DNA from: Salvia splendens
Lineage: Eukaryota > Streptophyta > Magnoliopsida > Lamiales > Lamiaceae
Assembly (NCBI RefSeq): GCF_004379255.2
Contig: NC_056042.1
Span: 33,893,928-33,957,927 of the forward strand
DNA length: 64,000 nt
Direction: 5' to 3'
Both the position numbers and the translations under genes were made by a program. The first letter of the stretch is position 1; every line of letters starts with the position of its first letter. Below are positions 1 to 13,206 of this stretch, in pieces. Below the pieces are notes generated by a model. It had not been told where the DNA came from and searched no databases. It saw only the letters and a list, made by a program, of their open reading frames with translations.

Positions 1-2
1 CA

Positions 3-1897
3 ATTCAGATTGAGAAGCCTTTGCAGAAACATGGCGGCAGGCTTGAGCACAACGAGGAATACTGCGGGTCATGTTTTGGTGCAGAAACGGTATTCCCTAT
101 CTTCACATGCTGCTCCAGTCTCCTCATACCTACGCACATCGGTTTATGGTTGGCTGGTGTTTGTAATTTTCCTGCAGGCTGATGATCACTGCTGTAATTC
201 GTGTGAAGAGGTTCGTGAAGCATATCGTAAGAGGGGCTGGGGAATGACAGATCCTGATCTGATTGATCAGGTATGATTGAGTGATTATCTGAGTAACATC
301 TTAAAAACTAGAAGCATAGCTGTTTCGTGCCAAGTCTAACTAATTACACTTGCCGTCAAATAATTGTCTTCTCTGGTCTGTTGTGTGTAGTGCCAACGAG
401 AAGGTTTTGTTCAGCAAGTGAACGAGGAAGAAGGTGAGGGATGTAATATACATGGATCTTTGGTGGTTAACAGAGTAGCTGGGAATTTTCATTTTGGCGC
501 CGGGAAAAGCATTAGTCATTCAACTATAAATCTGCTCGATTTGATAACTGTACAGACAGAGAGTTATCACGTAAGAACGTATTGTATTTCCCAGTATCTT
601 TCTGAATCTCAATTCGACCACTGTAATAATGCTTTTGTCCCATGTGATGCAGATAAGCCACAAAATTAACAAGTTATCTTTCGGGGATGCTATTCCCGGC
701 GCTGTAAACCCACTGGATGGGTAAGCTCTTCAAACTTTCGTCGATATGTTTGTATGTATTCATGATGAATGATTCTACAACGTCGAATCTGGATCATTTT
801 ATCTGTGCCATTCATTACTTTAATGCTATTTATGCTTCATTTTCATTGAGAAAAGAACTACTTTCTCTAGATTAATAACTGAAAACAAACATTCTGTTGA
901 TACTCAGGGTGCAATGGAAGCAAACATCACCAAACGGTGTGTATCAGTATTTTATTAAGGTCAGTGATGTTACATCGCCCTTGGTATTACCTTCCTAGCG
1001 CATATCTTCGTGCATATTTTTGTACTGAATCCGTTAAACACACTAACCTCGTACCGTTGTGTTGAAGGACGAGATGCTGGTTTTGTTTTAATGATTACAT
1101 ATGGTATTAAGTTAGACTAACTTGACAGAACCATTTGGATACTACCCTGCAGTGTTGTGTTAGAACACATCCAACCAAACTTGAATTGGTTCATCATTAC
1201 ATCCTTTGTTGCATTACATGTTTTTCTGTCAATCCAGTTTCTCTGCTGCATCAATTTATAGTTCCAACTCAGTTACAACGGTCGTTTGCCTAACCGTCTC
1301 ATTCACGTTTGCAGGTGGTTCCGACCGTATACACTGACATTAGAGGGCACACTACCCAGTCAAATCAGGTACTTAAGTGAGAAAATCTAATTGATTTCTT
1401 TAATCCTCAACTTTTTCATATTATGACACAAAAGTGCTACACAGTTCTCAGTTACCGAACACTTCAAGAACACCGATTTGAACCAATATAAATCTCCCCC
1501 CGGCGTTTTCTTCTTTTACGACCTATCTCCTATAATGGTTAGTCCAGAATTCGAATCTGCATCCACCTACAGCTTAGCTACATACAATTTTATCACAGAT
1601 TCTGTGACTTTGTAGGGATTTTCTACTCTTGTGTATGTATCTGAATGTGTGTGTGTTTTACAGGTCACTCACACCGAGGTGCATGCGTCGTTCCTCCACT
1701 TCTTGACACATATTTGTGCCATAGTAGGAGGTAACTTAACCTATTATTTCATCTAGATAATACACATTCACATTTTTACTTAACCTCCCTCTTCATCTTT
1801 TCCAGGTGTATTCACAGTAGCCGGGATAGTCGACTCGTTCATTTACCACGGGAAGAAGGCACTAACTAGGAAAGCAGAATTAGGGAAACTCAGATGA
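3..1897 (+). CDS. ERGIC3/Erv46-like ER-Golgi cargo receptor, 3' part
   Basis: Homologue of Erv46/ERGIC3, a membrane protein that cycles between ER and Golgi in COPII/COPI vesicles and helps retrieve and sort cargo. The gene is cut by the window start, so the N-terminal cytosolic tail and first membrane helix are missing. Exons read as 3-89, 178-270, 391-570, 653-720, 908-959, 1315-1368, 1445-1537, 1664-1730 and 1806-1897, all with GT-AG introns and a continuous frame. The visible luminal part has the family's cysteine cluster (EYCGSCFGAE, then DDHCCNSCEEVREAYRKRGW), the GNFHF segment and ISHKINKLSFG. The end holds a hydrophobic stretch (LHFLTHICAIVGGVFTVAGI), which is the second membrane helix, followed by a short basic tail. 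Family assignment is strong. Which plant paralogue it is cannot be told. Confidence 0.9.
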
Positions 1898-2341
1898 AGG
1901 CCTGTGATTTATCATGAAATGAAGAAGAAAGGGCAGTGAAACCATCATAGTGTGTTGACAAAATTGCTGCTTTTTTTGACAATTTTGCCCTTCATTTTGT
2001 AGTAATCGATTCTGTAGAATTTGTTCATTTGTACTTGCATTTTCCAGATTATAAAGAGCTGTGCCTTTTTCACTTGCAAATTCTGGGTTGGGATTTAACT
2101 GGTATCAAATCAACAGAATAATAATTGGGAAACTTTAATAAATGTTGAAGCCATTTCAATACAGAATACTTACAATATAACATGAACCTAAACAATCAAT
2201 TTCTAAGTCCAAAAAAATTTGTGACATGAAATTATGAGTAGAAACTGACATAATTTGAATTTGTAAAATAAAGAATGTATGCCTGTTTTCTGGAAACGGT
2301 CTCTTGTATGAAAGGAAAAAAGAATTGAAGAAAAATGCAGT

Positions 2342-4697
2342 TTAACATCTACCTGCTTCAGCATGGGCTTCCAACTCCAGCTTGATGGCCTCAAATTCGG
2401 AATTTTCTCGTTCTTCTTTGGACAGCCATGCTGCCAAGCACTGGTTGATCAAGTCGCTCGCACTGCCAGAACTCAAACTTGTCTTGGAAGTTGCCATTCT
2501 TCCGAATTTGACAATGCCTTGCAAATTTGAGTCGGAAGGATCCTTGATGTAGTTTTCGAGTATGTCTTGGATGGCGTTACACCAGATTGGCCGGGCGACC
2601 TTGAGGAATTCTTGCACAACCAACACAGGAACGCTTGTACTTCCCACATCCGACTCTTGTTGCCCCCCTCTCCCATGATAGTCGGATCCTCCAAGCTTCA
2701 ACAGATCGTGCACATCTGCTAGATCACTATATACTGCATGCAACCACCAAAACTATATACTTCAAGTTTTGCATATTATTCCGGAGATAAAAACAACTGA
2801 GGCATGACATTAGGTGTCGTATGTGTAGTCTAAAACGGTTTCAGTCAAGAATTATAGCCTCAAGTTCAATCATTTACGTGGTGTGTGACTTAGGCGTCCA
2901 CTAAAATAGTTTCAGTCAGAATTAGCAGAAGAAAAAGAAAACATCTACCTGACAGCTTCCCATCGCTTCTATAAGCCTCTATACCGTGTAAACCTGCTTC
3001 CTTAAGTCTCCTGACTATAGCAGAAGGGTTTTTCAGTGCCCATGGGTGCGCCAATATGGAAACACCCCCGGTTTCACGTATAAAACGGATTGTTTCCTCT
3101 GCACTGGGCTCGCTTCCCCTGAAACACACAAAACCAAGCCATTTAGTAATTGAAGTTGTTGAAGAGCAATATAAAAATAATGAAACGTAATCCAAATGAA
3201 CATTACGTGGAATAAGCAGGTCCGTTGTCATAAAGATATCTGGTAAATGCCTGTTTCAGATTTTCTATGTGTCCCGCTTCCAGCATAGCACGAGCAATAT
3301 GAAGCCTTCCAGGTGCAACGCCTTTTCCTGCTATCTTTGTCACGGTTTCCCACCTAATTGGCAGCTTCAGTTTGTTCAGCTTCGAAACAATGTTCTTTGC
3401 ACGGAGGAATCTGCCGTCCCGAATATCCCCTAAAAACTTCTCCAATGCTGCGGAATTTGTAGGACCACAGCTACTGTAATAAGCAAGTATGTGAACCGGT
3501 TCCTGTGCTCCCGAATCCCCTCTGTGAGCCATTTTGCCAACATCAATAAGATAATCATTGACAAAACAACTAAAAACAATGTAAACTTACTTCTATTTTT
3601 TCGAGGCATAAAGTAATTAAGATGGCCATATTATGCAGTGATTAGTGACAGCAAGTGCACAAGAAATACTATTCCATAGAGTACAAAATGATGATGATTT
3701 AGAATTACTTTTGTTTTGTCGAGCAGAGCACCGGACTCAAATTAAGAACAAGCGTACAACCAACCTTGAGTAGAAAATTGTGCTGATTTCAACACCAGGA
3801 ATAATTTTGATGCCGAATCTGCGAGCTGCTTCCATGGCTTCGGGGATGCCAGACATCGTGTCATGGTCTGTCAAAGCCAACACTTTCACCTGTTCCATGC
3901 CTTTAAACATTCAGCCACTTTCAAGTTTACTCGAACTGAATCACTCAAGTTTAAACATTCAGTCACTTTCAAGTAATTTCTAATCGCATTATAAGCATCA
4001 CTGACAACTTCCAAATGAATTAACCTGAATAACAATCAACAAAGACAACACAATAACATTGTCATTAATAGGGTACGGTTCAAACAAGAAACTATAAAAT
4101 ATAACTATTCTTGGCTCTTCAGTTGTGAAGATCTACTGTGATGTAGTATCTGTGTAGATTCCAACAAGTTACAAATCCATCATTTTTCACAACGAATTCA
4201 CCACACCATAATCATCTGTATTTTATACTTTAACGGGGTTCGTAGTAACAGTAATATAAGATAGAATGTAGAGCTCCAAATGACCTGAATACAGTCTGTC
4301 AAAGCTTCTCAAATAAACCTACACAGGGAATCAAATACTACTAAACCCTAAATCCTAACTTAAAGCAGTTAAAGCTGATCCAAAAGTAGTATTCCTAACT
4401 AGACAAATCCCTTCCTAGTTCCAAAACACTTGTACAAATTCACACAGTACACCCACACTGTTTCTTGTACAAATTCTGTTCTTCACATGCTGACAGCTTA
4501 TCAAATCCTGTGCTACACATGTTGAAATTTGAAAAACAAAATCAACTCAGCTTCAACAAGGCCATTGCTCACCACCCTCAAAAAATCAACCACAGTTTCA
4601 CTCATACATTCCATTGAAAGTTCACATCTAAAAGTAAACATTCAGCCACTCAAACCATCAATTTCTCCTAAACAGCATCCATTCAAACACACATGCA

Positions 4698-4734
<37 letters not shown>

Positions 4735-5007
4735 CCCTCTGTGATGAGCTCTCTCAACAAGCTTAGAAGGGGACAGGAATCCATCACTGCATGTTGTGTG
4801 GCAATGAAACTCAAACACAAGCTTCTCCTTAGGCTGATAGCACTGCACCCCAAAATCATCATCAACAATCATCGAATTCCCACCACCACTCGACTGCTCC
4901 AAGAAAACCCACTCCCTCACAGCTCCGTACGCCGCTGTCTGCTCCACTGTCATCTTCCTCTTCGCCCCACCTCGCTTCTTTTTCTTCTTCTTCTCACCAT
5001 CGCCCAT
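2342..5007 (-). CDS. PHP-domain phosphoesterase (TrpH / RNase AM-like)
   Basis: Five exons: 5007-4735, 3889-3765, 3521-3207, 3118-2949 and 2733-2342, giving 424 residues. The polymerase-and-histidinol-phosphatase (PHP) metal-binding motifs appear in order: EFHCHTTCSDG (HxH), ALTDHDT, PGVEIS, ILAHPW and GGSDYHG. In bacteria the closest family (TrpH/YciV) removes phosphate from 3',5'-nucleoside bisphosphates and acts as a 5'-3' exonuclease on short RNA. The plant enzyme's substrate is not established here. The start at 5007 is the Met before a lysine-rich stretch (GDGEKKKKKKRGG). An in-frame Met at 5064 is also possible. No transit peptide is clear. The first intron begins inside a CT tract on this strand, so the donor site abuts a microsatellite. 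Confidence 0.88.
4704..4731. repeat. (GA)n microsatellite at an intron donor
   Basis: About 14 GA units. On the coding strand of the PHP gene this is a CT run that starts 3 bases after the exon-1 donor GT at 4734-4733. Length changes here would alter the polypyrimidine context of the donor. Confidence 0.9.
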
Positions 5008-5684
5008 CGCTCCCCGCAATAAGAAGAATAAAAATCGAATCTTTATGCTTCCCCTTTTGTTCAACTAGTGAAAATAGCAATTGCAGAAAGAATGGAGGAA
5101 ATGGGAGTGTTTCTAGAGGCAGCGGTGGGATCGAGGAGGTGTGTTTAAATGTATATACATGGAAACTGGGGAGCTCTTCTTTACAGGGCGTTTGCTCACA
5201 GACCAATACGCCAAAGGGAAATTATTCTTCCCCTATTTTCTGCATTTTGTTTTAATTCAAAATTGTGTGAATTTCTGTTAATGAATTGATTATTGAGCGG
5301 CCGTTCGTCGTCATCGCGAAGAAGGGTAAACTGTAAAAAATTGACTCTCACTCTGCAGAGAAGTTTTCCAGCAATCTTCTTAATTGCACTTACGCCCTTT
5401 TAATTATGTTTAATTACAAGACCCAAATTATACATTTATGTAGTATGAAAAATCTCTCAAATTAACAAATTTATTTATTTCAATAACTATACAATCGTTC
5501 TGCAATCGATACAAAAAAATGACATCGTTATGTTCTTAATAGAGTTGAAATTTCGAGACGAAGAAATAAATTCATCTATTTGATAGGTTAAATTAACTCA
5601 GTAATATGCTCACATGTGCATTGTTTTAAGGTTATTATTTGGTCTATTTTTAATGTCAAAATCACATTTCATGTCCATATTTTG
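5008..5684. other. Upstream region of the PHP gene
   Basis: AT-rich. It should hold the 5' UTR and promoter of the minus-strand PHP gene. A TATATAC stretch near 5151-5158 is a possible TATA element about 145 bases upstream of the start. No gene seen. Confidence 0.4.
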
Positions 5685-5923
5685 TACTCCCTCCGTCCCG
5701 TGCTACTCGCACGTTTGCTTTTCGGCTCGTCACAAAGTCCTTACACTATTTATAATTTAAGTTAGAATTATTGCATTTAATTAATATGTTAGTTTAAGTT
5801 AAGAGCTCTTTTATTAAGTGATGTCTCATTACACCTAAAATTCTTTTTTAATTACACAATAAAATCAATCCCAAATTTACGGCCTAAAATGAAAAGTGCG
5901 AGTAGCATGGGACGGAGAGAGTA
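5685..5923. mobile_element. Stowaway-type MITE
   Basis: Bounded by TA at 5685-5686 and 5922-5923. Ends are inverted: CTCCCTCCGTCCCGTGCTAC on the left and the complement of GTAGCATGGGACGGAGAGAG on the right. The TA target duplication and the CTCCCTCCGT terminus are the hallmarks of Stowaway (Tc1/mariner) MITEs. Non-coding. Confidence 0.88.
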
Positions 5924-5944
5924 TATTTTATTCATTTTGGTATT

Positions 5945-7450
5945 TTGACGTATTTTGTGAGAAATGTGCAAAATAGAGCTGAAAAAGATCATAAAAACGT
6001 CAAATTCTGGAAGTTGGAACTGAAACGCAACCTAGCGGCCCGCTGGACCCAATGCAGCAGTCGCCGCAACCATTCCAGAGAGTTCTGGAGCTGTCCAGCG
6101 GCCCGTTGTGCTCGGTCGCGCACGATAGCCTGTGTTCAAACTCAATTTTCCGTCGATTCTGAAGTCTGGTTAGGGCGTTCTACATACCATTCACTTCGTC
6201 TTTGAAAGAGCTTTGCGTTGGTACCAAGATCATCTCAATTGGAGTTTTGTGGAGAAAGTTATGACAATTCTACGAAGATTGCGCAATGATGTCAAGTGCT
6301 GGCGGGAATTTAAGGAATGAAAGAAACTATTATCTTGTTAAGCCAAATCTTTTCCATAACCTATGAGGCACGAAAACTCCATCTTTCCTATTACTTAGAG
6401 AACACCTTTTACCATGTTTAAACATTTTTCAAGCCTATATATACCCCATAACTTCATTAATAAAATTAATAGCCTCCAAAATTGGAGAGCCCTCAAGGCT
6501 CCTCCTCCAACCCTAATCTATCATCTCGACCTTCTCTTTGCCTAATATTTCCAAAGTTCAAAAGTTAAGAGTACTTCATTGTGTAAGGGGTTGGAGAAGG
6601 ATTCAAGAAGATCATCAAGGCTACAAGGATTCAACCTTTAGGTTTATTTGCTTTAGTTCTTATGTTTTCACGGTCTTCCCTCCAATCTATGTTTTCAGTT
6701 TATTCTATCATGTGTAACTAAACTCACGGACTTTGGTTATACAATTCTGTTTTCTATTTAATATCTGATTGTTCTTACTTTGTTTCTTCCTTAAGTTGTT
6801 CCATAATGCTTCACGTTTGAGTGACACATTCGGTGATGATTTAATATAACTTGCTACATAATCGTGAGAGGAGGTTGGCGAGTTAGATCCACTTAATAGA
6901 CACTATAATTAGCTTCCTTTAAAACGACACTGTTAATTGAGAGTGGAGACTTTTCAAGGGTCTTAGGAGCTTTTATGAGTTACGTTTCTAGGATTGACGC
7001 CCCTAGTGTTTGTAATCAACGTTTGCATCGCATAAGCATAAGCTAGGTGACTCGTTCTATCAAAGTAAGAACTGTGCTAGGGTGTTGTAGTTGGAATTTG
7101 TATAACCATAACAGTGAATGCACATTCCTAGAATTCTCTTATCTCTTATCTTTTATCTTTTATCTTTGTGATTTGTTTGCAATTAGTTGGTTACTTGCTT
7201 TTACTTGTTTTATTTTCAAAAAAATCCCCAAAACTCTTGTTTCTGTAAATAGTAATTGACGCTTAGTACATGATAACCAGTTGCAATTATATTCCCTGTG
7301 TTCGATATCCCGGTACAAGAATACCTTTATTTGGCCATTTGCGACCGAACAACCGAGGAACGGTTGCTTCCTACATAACCTACCAAGGTAAGCGGGTATC
7401 AGATCGATGTAGTTCTGGACCCATTTTGTTAAACCAGTTCCTGGACTAAA
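5945..7450 (+). mobile_element. Degenerate LTR-retrotransposon remnant (possibly Ty3/gypsy)
   Basis: Non-coding stretch resembling an LTR plus leader. It has a TATATATACCCC promoter-like box near 6436, long pyrimidine/A-rich leader sequence, and near 7290-7400 text of the kind found where plant gypsy LTRs run into the leader (CCCTGTGTTCGATATCCCGG). No gag, pol or second LTR was found and ends were not fixed, so this is either a solo/partial LTR or another low-copy repeat. No gene is visible in it. Confidence 0.4.
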
Positions 7451-7500
7451 CTTGACTTAGATAGAAAAAGAGTATGTAGGGATACGCCCTACTCCCCTTG

Positions 7501-7531
7501 CCCCCCCCCCCCCCCCCCCCCCCAAAAAAAA
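7501..7531. repeat. 23-base poly-C run followed by 8 A
   Basis: A pure C23 homopolymer at 7501-7523 joined to A8 at 7524-7531. Such runs are rare in plant DNA and are often assembly or polymerase artefacts. The sequences on the two sides share no visible feature. Confidence 0.8.
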
Positions 7532-8335
7532 GGGCTTTTAAAGCCACCAGGGCCCAGAGCAAGAGGTTGCGGGCCGACACCCAGCAAATCTAAAATCATA
7601 TGACCATAGTAAACTCCTTCTCGAGCTTCTATTTGATTTCTTCCTTTAAAGGAGATTCGAGAAAAGATGGAATAGGAAGACGTGTTTCCAGTACGAACAA
7701 GATAGGGGTTGATAAGGGGGGGTTGATAAGGGGGAGTTAGCAAAGTTAGACAAGATTGGAATGGGCATAGGAACATGTATTGATGTACCAGATCGGCTAA
7801 TGCTCCCAGGATCGGCTAATACTGACATTTAGCTATACTATTCCTACTCTGTATACTTGCATGTATTTATAGTGCTAGTAAAAAGTGCACCACTCAGCAA
7901 AACATAATTATGAGTGTGATCGAGCTAGTATAGACGAGAGAATTAATATAACTCTCATAGTAGACGTGATATCTCTCATTGTTCCGATAAAACATAGCTA
8001 CCAATGAAGCCTTAAAAAAATAATTTTCACGTTGTAAAGACATTCTGCAAGTTGCGTCAAGCACCAGATTGACTCATTTATTATTGTCAAGATAGTAGCT
8101 TACTTTAGAGAACTTTTATTAAAATTTATCAACCATAATTAAGTAACACCCATCATAACATTTTGAGCAACATTTGGATACAATAATAGATTGATATCAG
8201 GAAGCACTTTCACATAAGTGACCAATCCAACTCTATATTTAGCATACTATATATAGAGAGATGGTTGGTACATAGAAATTAAAAGATGATTTAACCAAAA
8301 GTATCCATCTTAATTAAATCACTAAACATTCATCT
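7532..8335. other. Intergenic, no gene seen
   Basis: Includes a small direct repeat (GGGGTTGATAAGGGGG near 7707-7733) and GATCGGCTAAT twice near 7791-7820. The right end will contain the 3' UTR of the ENOD93 gene. Confidence 0.4.
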
Positions 8336-9071
8336 TCAAAAATTATGAGGTTGGTCAGTGCCATTGAAGGAGTTGCGCCTAGCAGTTGCAAGGATAGTCT
8401 TGTCAGCCACTATAAAGTATGCCATTCCAGCCACTGTATACATGTAATAAATCAAAATTAAGGCAATAATTTATTTTAATCACAATTTAACAACACCTAA
8501 TAATGTAATTAATTAAAGGCAAGGTTTAATTTCTCACCAGTGGAGACAATGAGAGCTTGTGCAGTGGGGTTGAGATTGGCTCTACCCCATGGCAACATTC
8601 TTGCACTTGCCACCTGCAAAAAACATATGCATTCAATTAGTATTATTATTGCAATTTCAGAAGTAGATATCTAGAAATTTAATTTGTGGAGTATAAATTA
8701 ATTAGAACTTACAGTAGGAATAGCAGTAGCAATAGTAGCAATAACAGCTGCTTTAGCTCCTGCCAATGCACCCTCTGCACACATTATATACACATTTTTC
8801 ACATGTTAAAATGGGAATGCTAACATAGAAAGAAACAAACAATCTGTTCAAAATCACTATAGAAGAAAAGCAACAGACGAACAAAAAAAAAATAGTAGTC
8901 TCTAGGTATAATGTTGCTTTAAAATGACACAAAAGGCAAAGCGCACAAAAACAGGCACGAATGATCGGATAATCACGGGCACGGACCTAGAGAGCATCGC
9001 TTGGCGAGGGCTAGCTTTTGGTCGACAGAGGACAAGGAAGGCTTATTAGCAAGATGAAGGTCTCTAGCCAT
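8336..9071 (-). CDS. ENOD93: Early nodulin 93-like protein
   Basis: Four small exons (9071-8987, 8774-8713, 8613-8538, 8433-8336) encode 106 residues. The translation carries the diagnostic ENOD93 blocks SVDQKLALAKRCSLEGALAG, KAAVIATIATAIPTVASARM, LPWGRANLNPTAQALIVSTV and AYFIVADKTILATARRNSF. There are two hydrophobic segments, around residues 37-52 and 70-85. ENOD93 was first found as a nodule gene in soybean but is general in plants. Recent work places it at the mitochondrial inner membrane, acting with cytochrome c oxidase; that role comes from the literature, not from this sequence. The genomic ORFs are too short to stand out without splicing. Confidence 0.9.
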
Positions 9072-9459
9072 AATAATGTTGCTTCAAAAATTCTCAAACT
9101 CTATTTGTCTATTTTTAGAATTGGTTGTTGTAGTGAGTGGATGATGGTTGTAGTGAAATGGAAGTGTAGTTATATATAGTGTGAATTTGGTGAGTGGGAA
9201 AGAGGGTTTGATGGTTTGAGTTGCAATGGATTTGGGAGTCAGTTGTTTATAATAGGTGATACTAGCCACTAGTTTGGGTTTTCCCATGCCCATTGCTTTT
9301 TTTAATCTACCTTTGTCCCCATTCAATTCCCAATTTCATGATTTGGGTGTTACTCTCTAGCTAAAAGAAAAACTCATAGAATCAGATATACAATGAATAA
9401 GATCGTTGCTGGTATCAGAAGACTGTAAGGTTTGTGATAACTTCCACTATCAAGTTTAA

Positions 9460-9714
9460 TACTCTCTCCGTCCCTGATTAATTGTGATTCTTTTTCATTT
9501 CGATCCATCCCTCAATAATTGTCACACTTCATTTTTACCATAAATAGTAAGTAGGTCACACGTTCCACTAACTCACTTCACTCTCATTTTATTATAAAAC
9601 CAATATAAAAGGTGGGTCTCACATTCTACTAACTTTTTCAACCAACTTTTCTTTACCTTTCTTAAAACTAGTGTCCGGTCAAAGAGGGACAATTAAATAG
9701 GGACGGAGGAAATA
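9460..9714. mobile_element. Stowaway-type MITE
   Basis: TA at 9460-9461 and 9713-9714, with inverted ends CTCTCTCCGTCCCTGATTAA and the complement of AAATAGGGACGGAGGAAA. The interior resembles the element at 25280-25534 (both contain the text TTTTTATATTGG/CCAATATAAAA and a run of GTGGGTCTCACATTCTACTA or its complement). It lies about 390 bases upstream of ENOD93. Confidence 0.85.
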
Positions 9715-12700
9715 CTTTTTTACATTAATGAGCTCATAGTAAGACCAGTCAACAAAGCGTTGTGATTTAGATATTAATTATCCATTTTTCTTTATTTATT
9801 GTTAATGTTTTAATATCTTTTGCCTTTGAATTCTTTTGTTGGAATCGGAAAATTGATAGTTTGAATACTTTAGAATATTTTTGAGCCGAGTAATTAATAT
9901 ACATGCATCAACGCAAAGTTATGTAAGAAAAGGTTTTTTTTATTAATCCGATTTCCTTTCATGTACCCAAAAAGTTGGCAAATAGTAAAATAAACTCACT
10001 TTCACCCACTGGTTTTAGAATTCCAGATAGCAATAAAATCTCAAAACCATGGGTAACCAATCCCATCAATATTTATCTGGATTTGCACCTACTTTTCTAA
10101 TTTGTGAAATTATTTTATTTTTATTCACACAATAATATTGCTGCAATTTCCACTATATTATGTATCCAAAAAAAATAGTTGTATATTTCTTATTTTAGTT
10201 TGGCCATAAAAATTAGTCTTCACGAAAATTTTATGACTATTACTCTCATACATCTACTTATTTGTATCTTAACACTTATATGGTTTACTATTTCAACCAT
10301 TTTATATTCTCTCTTATATTATACTTGTACATTAAAATTCAGTCTATATAAACTATTTTATATAGGCCATGTGCGGTGCATCGAGTAAAGTTTGATTATA
10401 AACATTAGCAGCTGCTGTGTAATGGGATTTTCACTTTTAAGTTTTACTACATCATAGAATCACAAACATCCATAAAAGTGGCCCTATATTTTATTTCATT
10501 TTTTTTATCTATATGCATCTTTTAATGTTTTATGCATCTAAATGTGGCAATTTTTATTCCATTTTCATTCGTTCAAGATCTAACTGTGGGTGGAATAAAT
10601 CTTTACACTAATGATCTGAATTTGGACTTGGTAGGTACTAAGAGCATCAGGGGCAAACACAAAAATAATATTAATAGGAATTACTATATTTTTAACTTTA
10701 AATACAAACATCAAACTATATTTTTATCTTTAAATACAACATCAAACACTCACAACTCATCTATTATCTTTATGATAATTGATTCTAAAATTTATAATTA
10801 TGTAATTTATGGTATATAATTAATATTTATACATTTAAATTATTTATTTTAAATTAAAAAATAATAAATATTAAAAAATAACAATGGGGTGATAATTAAA
10901 AAAGATGAACTAAAAAGTTATTGTTTGATTTGGAGTCGTGGGCTTACATTCTAAGTTGGCAAATAGTTATTTTTTCAAGCCCAACAGCAAAAGAAGCCCA
11001 CTTGATTTTAATCAAAGTCAAGTTTTATTTTAACTCAAAGCTCAAACTTCTCTTTCACCCGAACCTGAACCCAATTATTGATCCAAACTCATGATTTTTA
11101 ACCTAAAACTTGATATGAAAAAAAAATTACACATGTACTCCTATTAGATAAAGTAATTGATTTGAAAGTTAATATAGTTATCAATAAAAATTAATAGACA
11201 TGTATATGTATATAGTCTAACTAGATCAATTGTTATTTAAAAATGGGCAAATTGTCTTAACAAATTATGAATTTTGATCAAATTCTGATTCAATGATTAG
11301 TTGTAAAAACTATGACTTTTAACTTTTTTTTAAATATTTTTCCACCTATCTTATTCGAGTGAAATTATATATAATATGACATTTTAAATATTACTATACA
11401 AATATGAGATTGCCCGTGAATTATGTTGTTGGGCAACATACAGAATGACCAAAATTCATGGTTTTCTTGATATTTTGTCCTAACAAAATTAAGATTAATA
11501 CCCTCTTATGTATTATGAAAAGGCCAAAACTTGCGTGCAGCAGTCCACACGGTGCGGACTCAATAATTCATAACAATCCACGTCAAATTTCCATCAATAG
11601 ATATTAACCCAAAAACAAAATACTACTAACATGGACTAGAAATTAATCATATTTTCGATGAAATATATGTGCCAAATGTTTTTTTTCCAATCGAAAAATG
11701 AAAAAAATGATCATCATTAGTTGTTGACTCACTCACTTAGTTTTGTACTCCAAACATAATATATATACTTATTGGGGATAAATTATTTTGTATTTATATT
11801 TATATATACTGATCACACTTATATGCGTGTGTGTGTGTGTGCGTTAGAGTCTATATTGACTTCATAGATATTAAGATACAATATACTCCAAGAAATATTG
11901 ATTGTGATATTAACATTTAATTTCTTGTGTATATCCAATATTTTGGAATTTATCTTCAACATGAATTTACCTTGAATTTTGTTAATATTACTTACTCTTC
12001 ATTCACAATAAGACTGCAAAATGTGACTGTCGGAGCACGACAGGTTTGCAGCATGGCCAATTTTTTTACGAAAACGAATTTAATTTATATTATTTTCATT
12101 GTTGTTATTTAAGTAATTTTAATTTATAACTCAATTAAACACTTTTTATTAGTTTTCTAATTCTAAATTCTAAATAAAAAGTAAAAAAAAATTTTAGTGA
12201 GTCGGGTTATTAGTTGAAAATAGACCGACTTCATTGCAGATGTTGTGACTGAAATTAGACCGAAAATGAGACCCTCGAACCTATGCCCTTAGGATACTAA
12301 ATTCTTTCAACATACATATATACGTACATACATACATGTATTGCTTCAATATGAAGTAAAAATATAATCATGTATGAATAGAACATTTAAAGTCAAAAGT
12401 TAGGTGATAACTGATAATAAAGCACAGTGCTCATGCAAATGGCGCATTATATAACAAGAAGTTTCTACTAATTGGCCATTACATAGACAAGGCATTTGTT
12501 ATTCATTAATACATGCAATTGGTTGAAATGTTTGTCCAATTCAGTCATTGAATAATAATCTTCTCTATCTCTCATGTTATCCATTAATATTGTAGCACTG
12601 TGCAACTTTTTTTGACTTAGCAAATAAAGACGAATTCATAAGTGTAGCTTTCATGAGCAAGCGTCAAATTTGCCTACGAAACTTCCTCTTCTCAGCACAT

Positions 12701-12952
12701 TATAAGGTTTTAGGTGATGGCTAGCTTCACGTGTTTACCAATAATTTTTTTAAAATTTTAACCTACACTTTTGTCATAGAAAAATGTTACTCCCTATGTG
12801 AGTATCATTTGTAAAACTGGACAAAATTGAATAAAATAGAAATATTAAACTCGGTTGAATTTCTTAGATTTTCGCATCGGATAAGATTATTTTCTCCAAA
12901 AAAAATCTAAATTATCATACATTTCAAATTTCATTTTAATATTACATAATAC
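9715..12952. other. Long AT-rich spacer, no gene seen
   Basis: Only short random ORFs without codon bias. A GT microsatellite lies near 11826-11840. No conserved domain, RNA gene or element with clear ends was found. Confidence 0.5.
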
Positions 12953-13206
12953 TACTCCCTCCGTTCCGTCCGCGAATAGGAGTCCCGTTTTTCCATTTTA
13001 GTCCGTCCATGAACCTGGTTCACTTTTACCATAAACGATATTAGGGTCTCACCTTCAACTAACTCATTCCACTCACATTTCGTTTAAAACTAATATACAC
13101 AAGTGAGACTCATATTACACTAACTTTTTTTCACTCACTTTTCTTAACATTTCTTAAATCTCGCGCCGCCAAGAAATGAGACTCCTAATGACGGACGGAG
13201 GGAGTA
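12953..13206. mobile_element. Stowaway-type MITE
   Basis: TA at 12953-12954 and 13205-13206. The left end CTCCCTCCGTTCCGTC and the right end GACGGACGGAGGGAG are inverted copies, and AGGAGTC at 12978 pairs with GACTCCT at 13181. Confidence 0.88.

Noticed and set aside
10179..10819. Two short AT-rich frames that look like small membrane proteins
   Set aside because: Composition is that of random AT-rich DNA; no splice context, signal or family resemblance.
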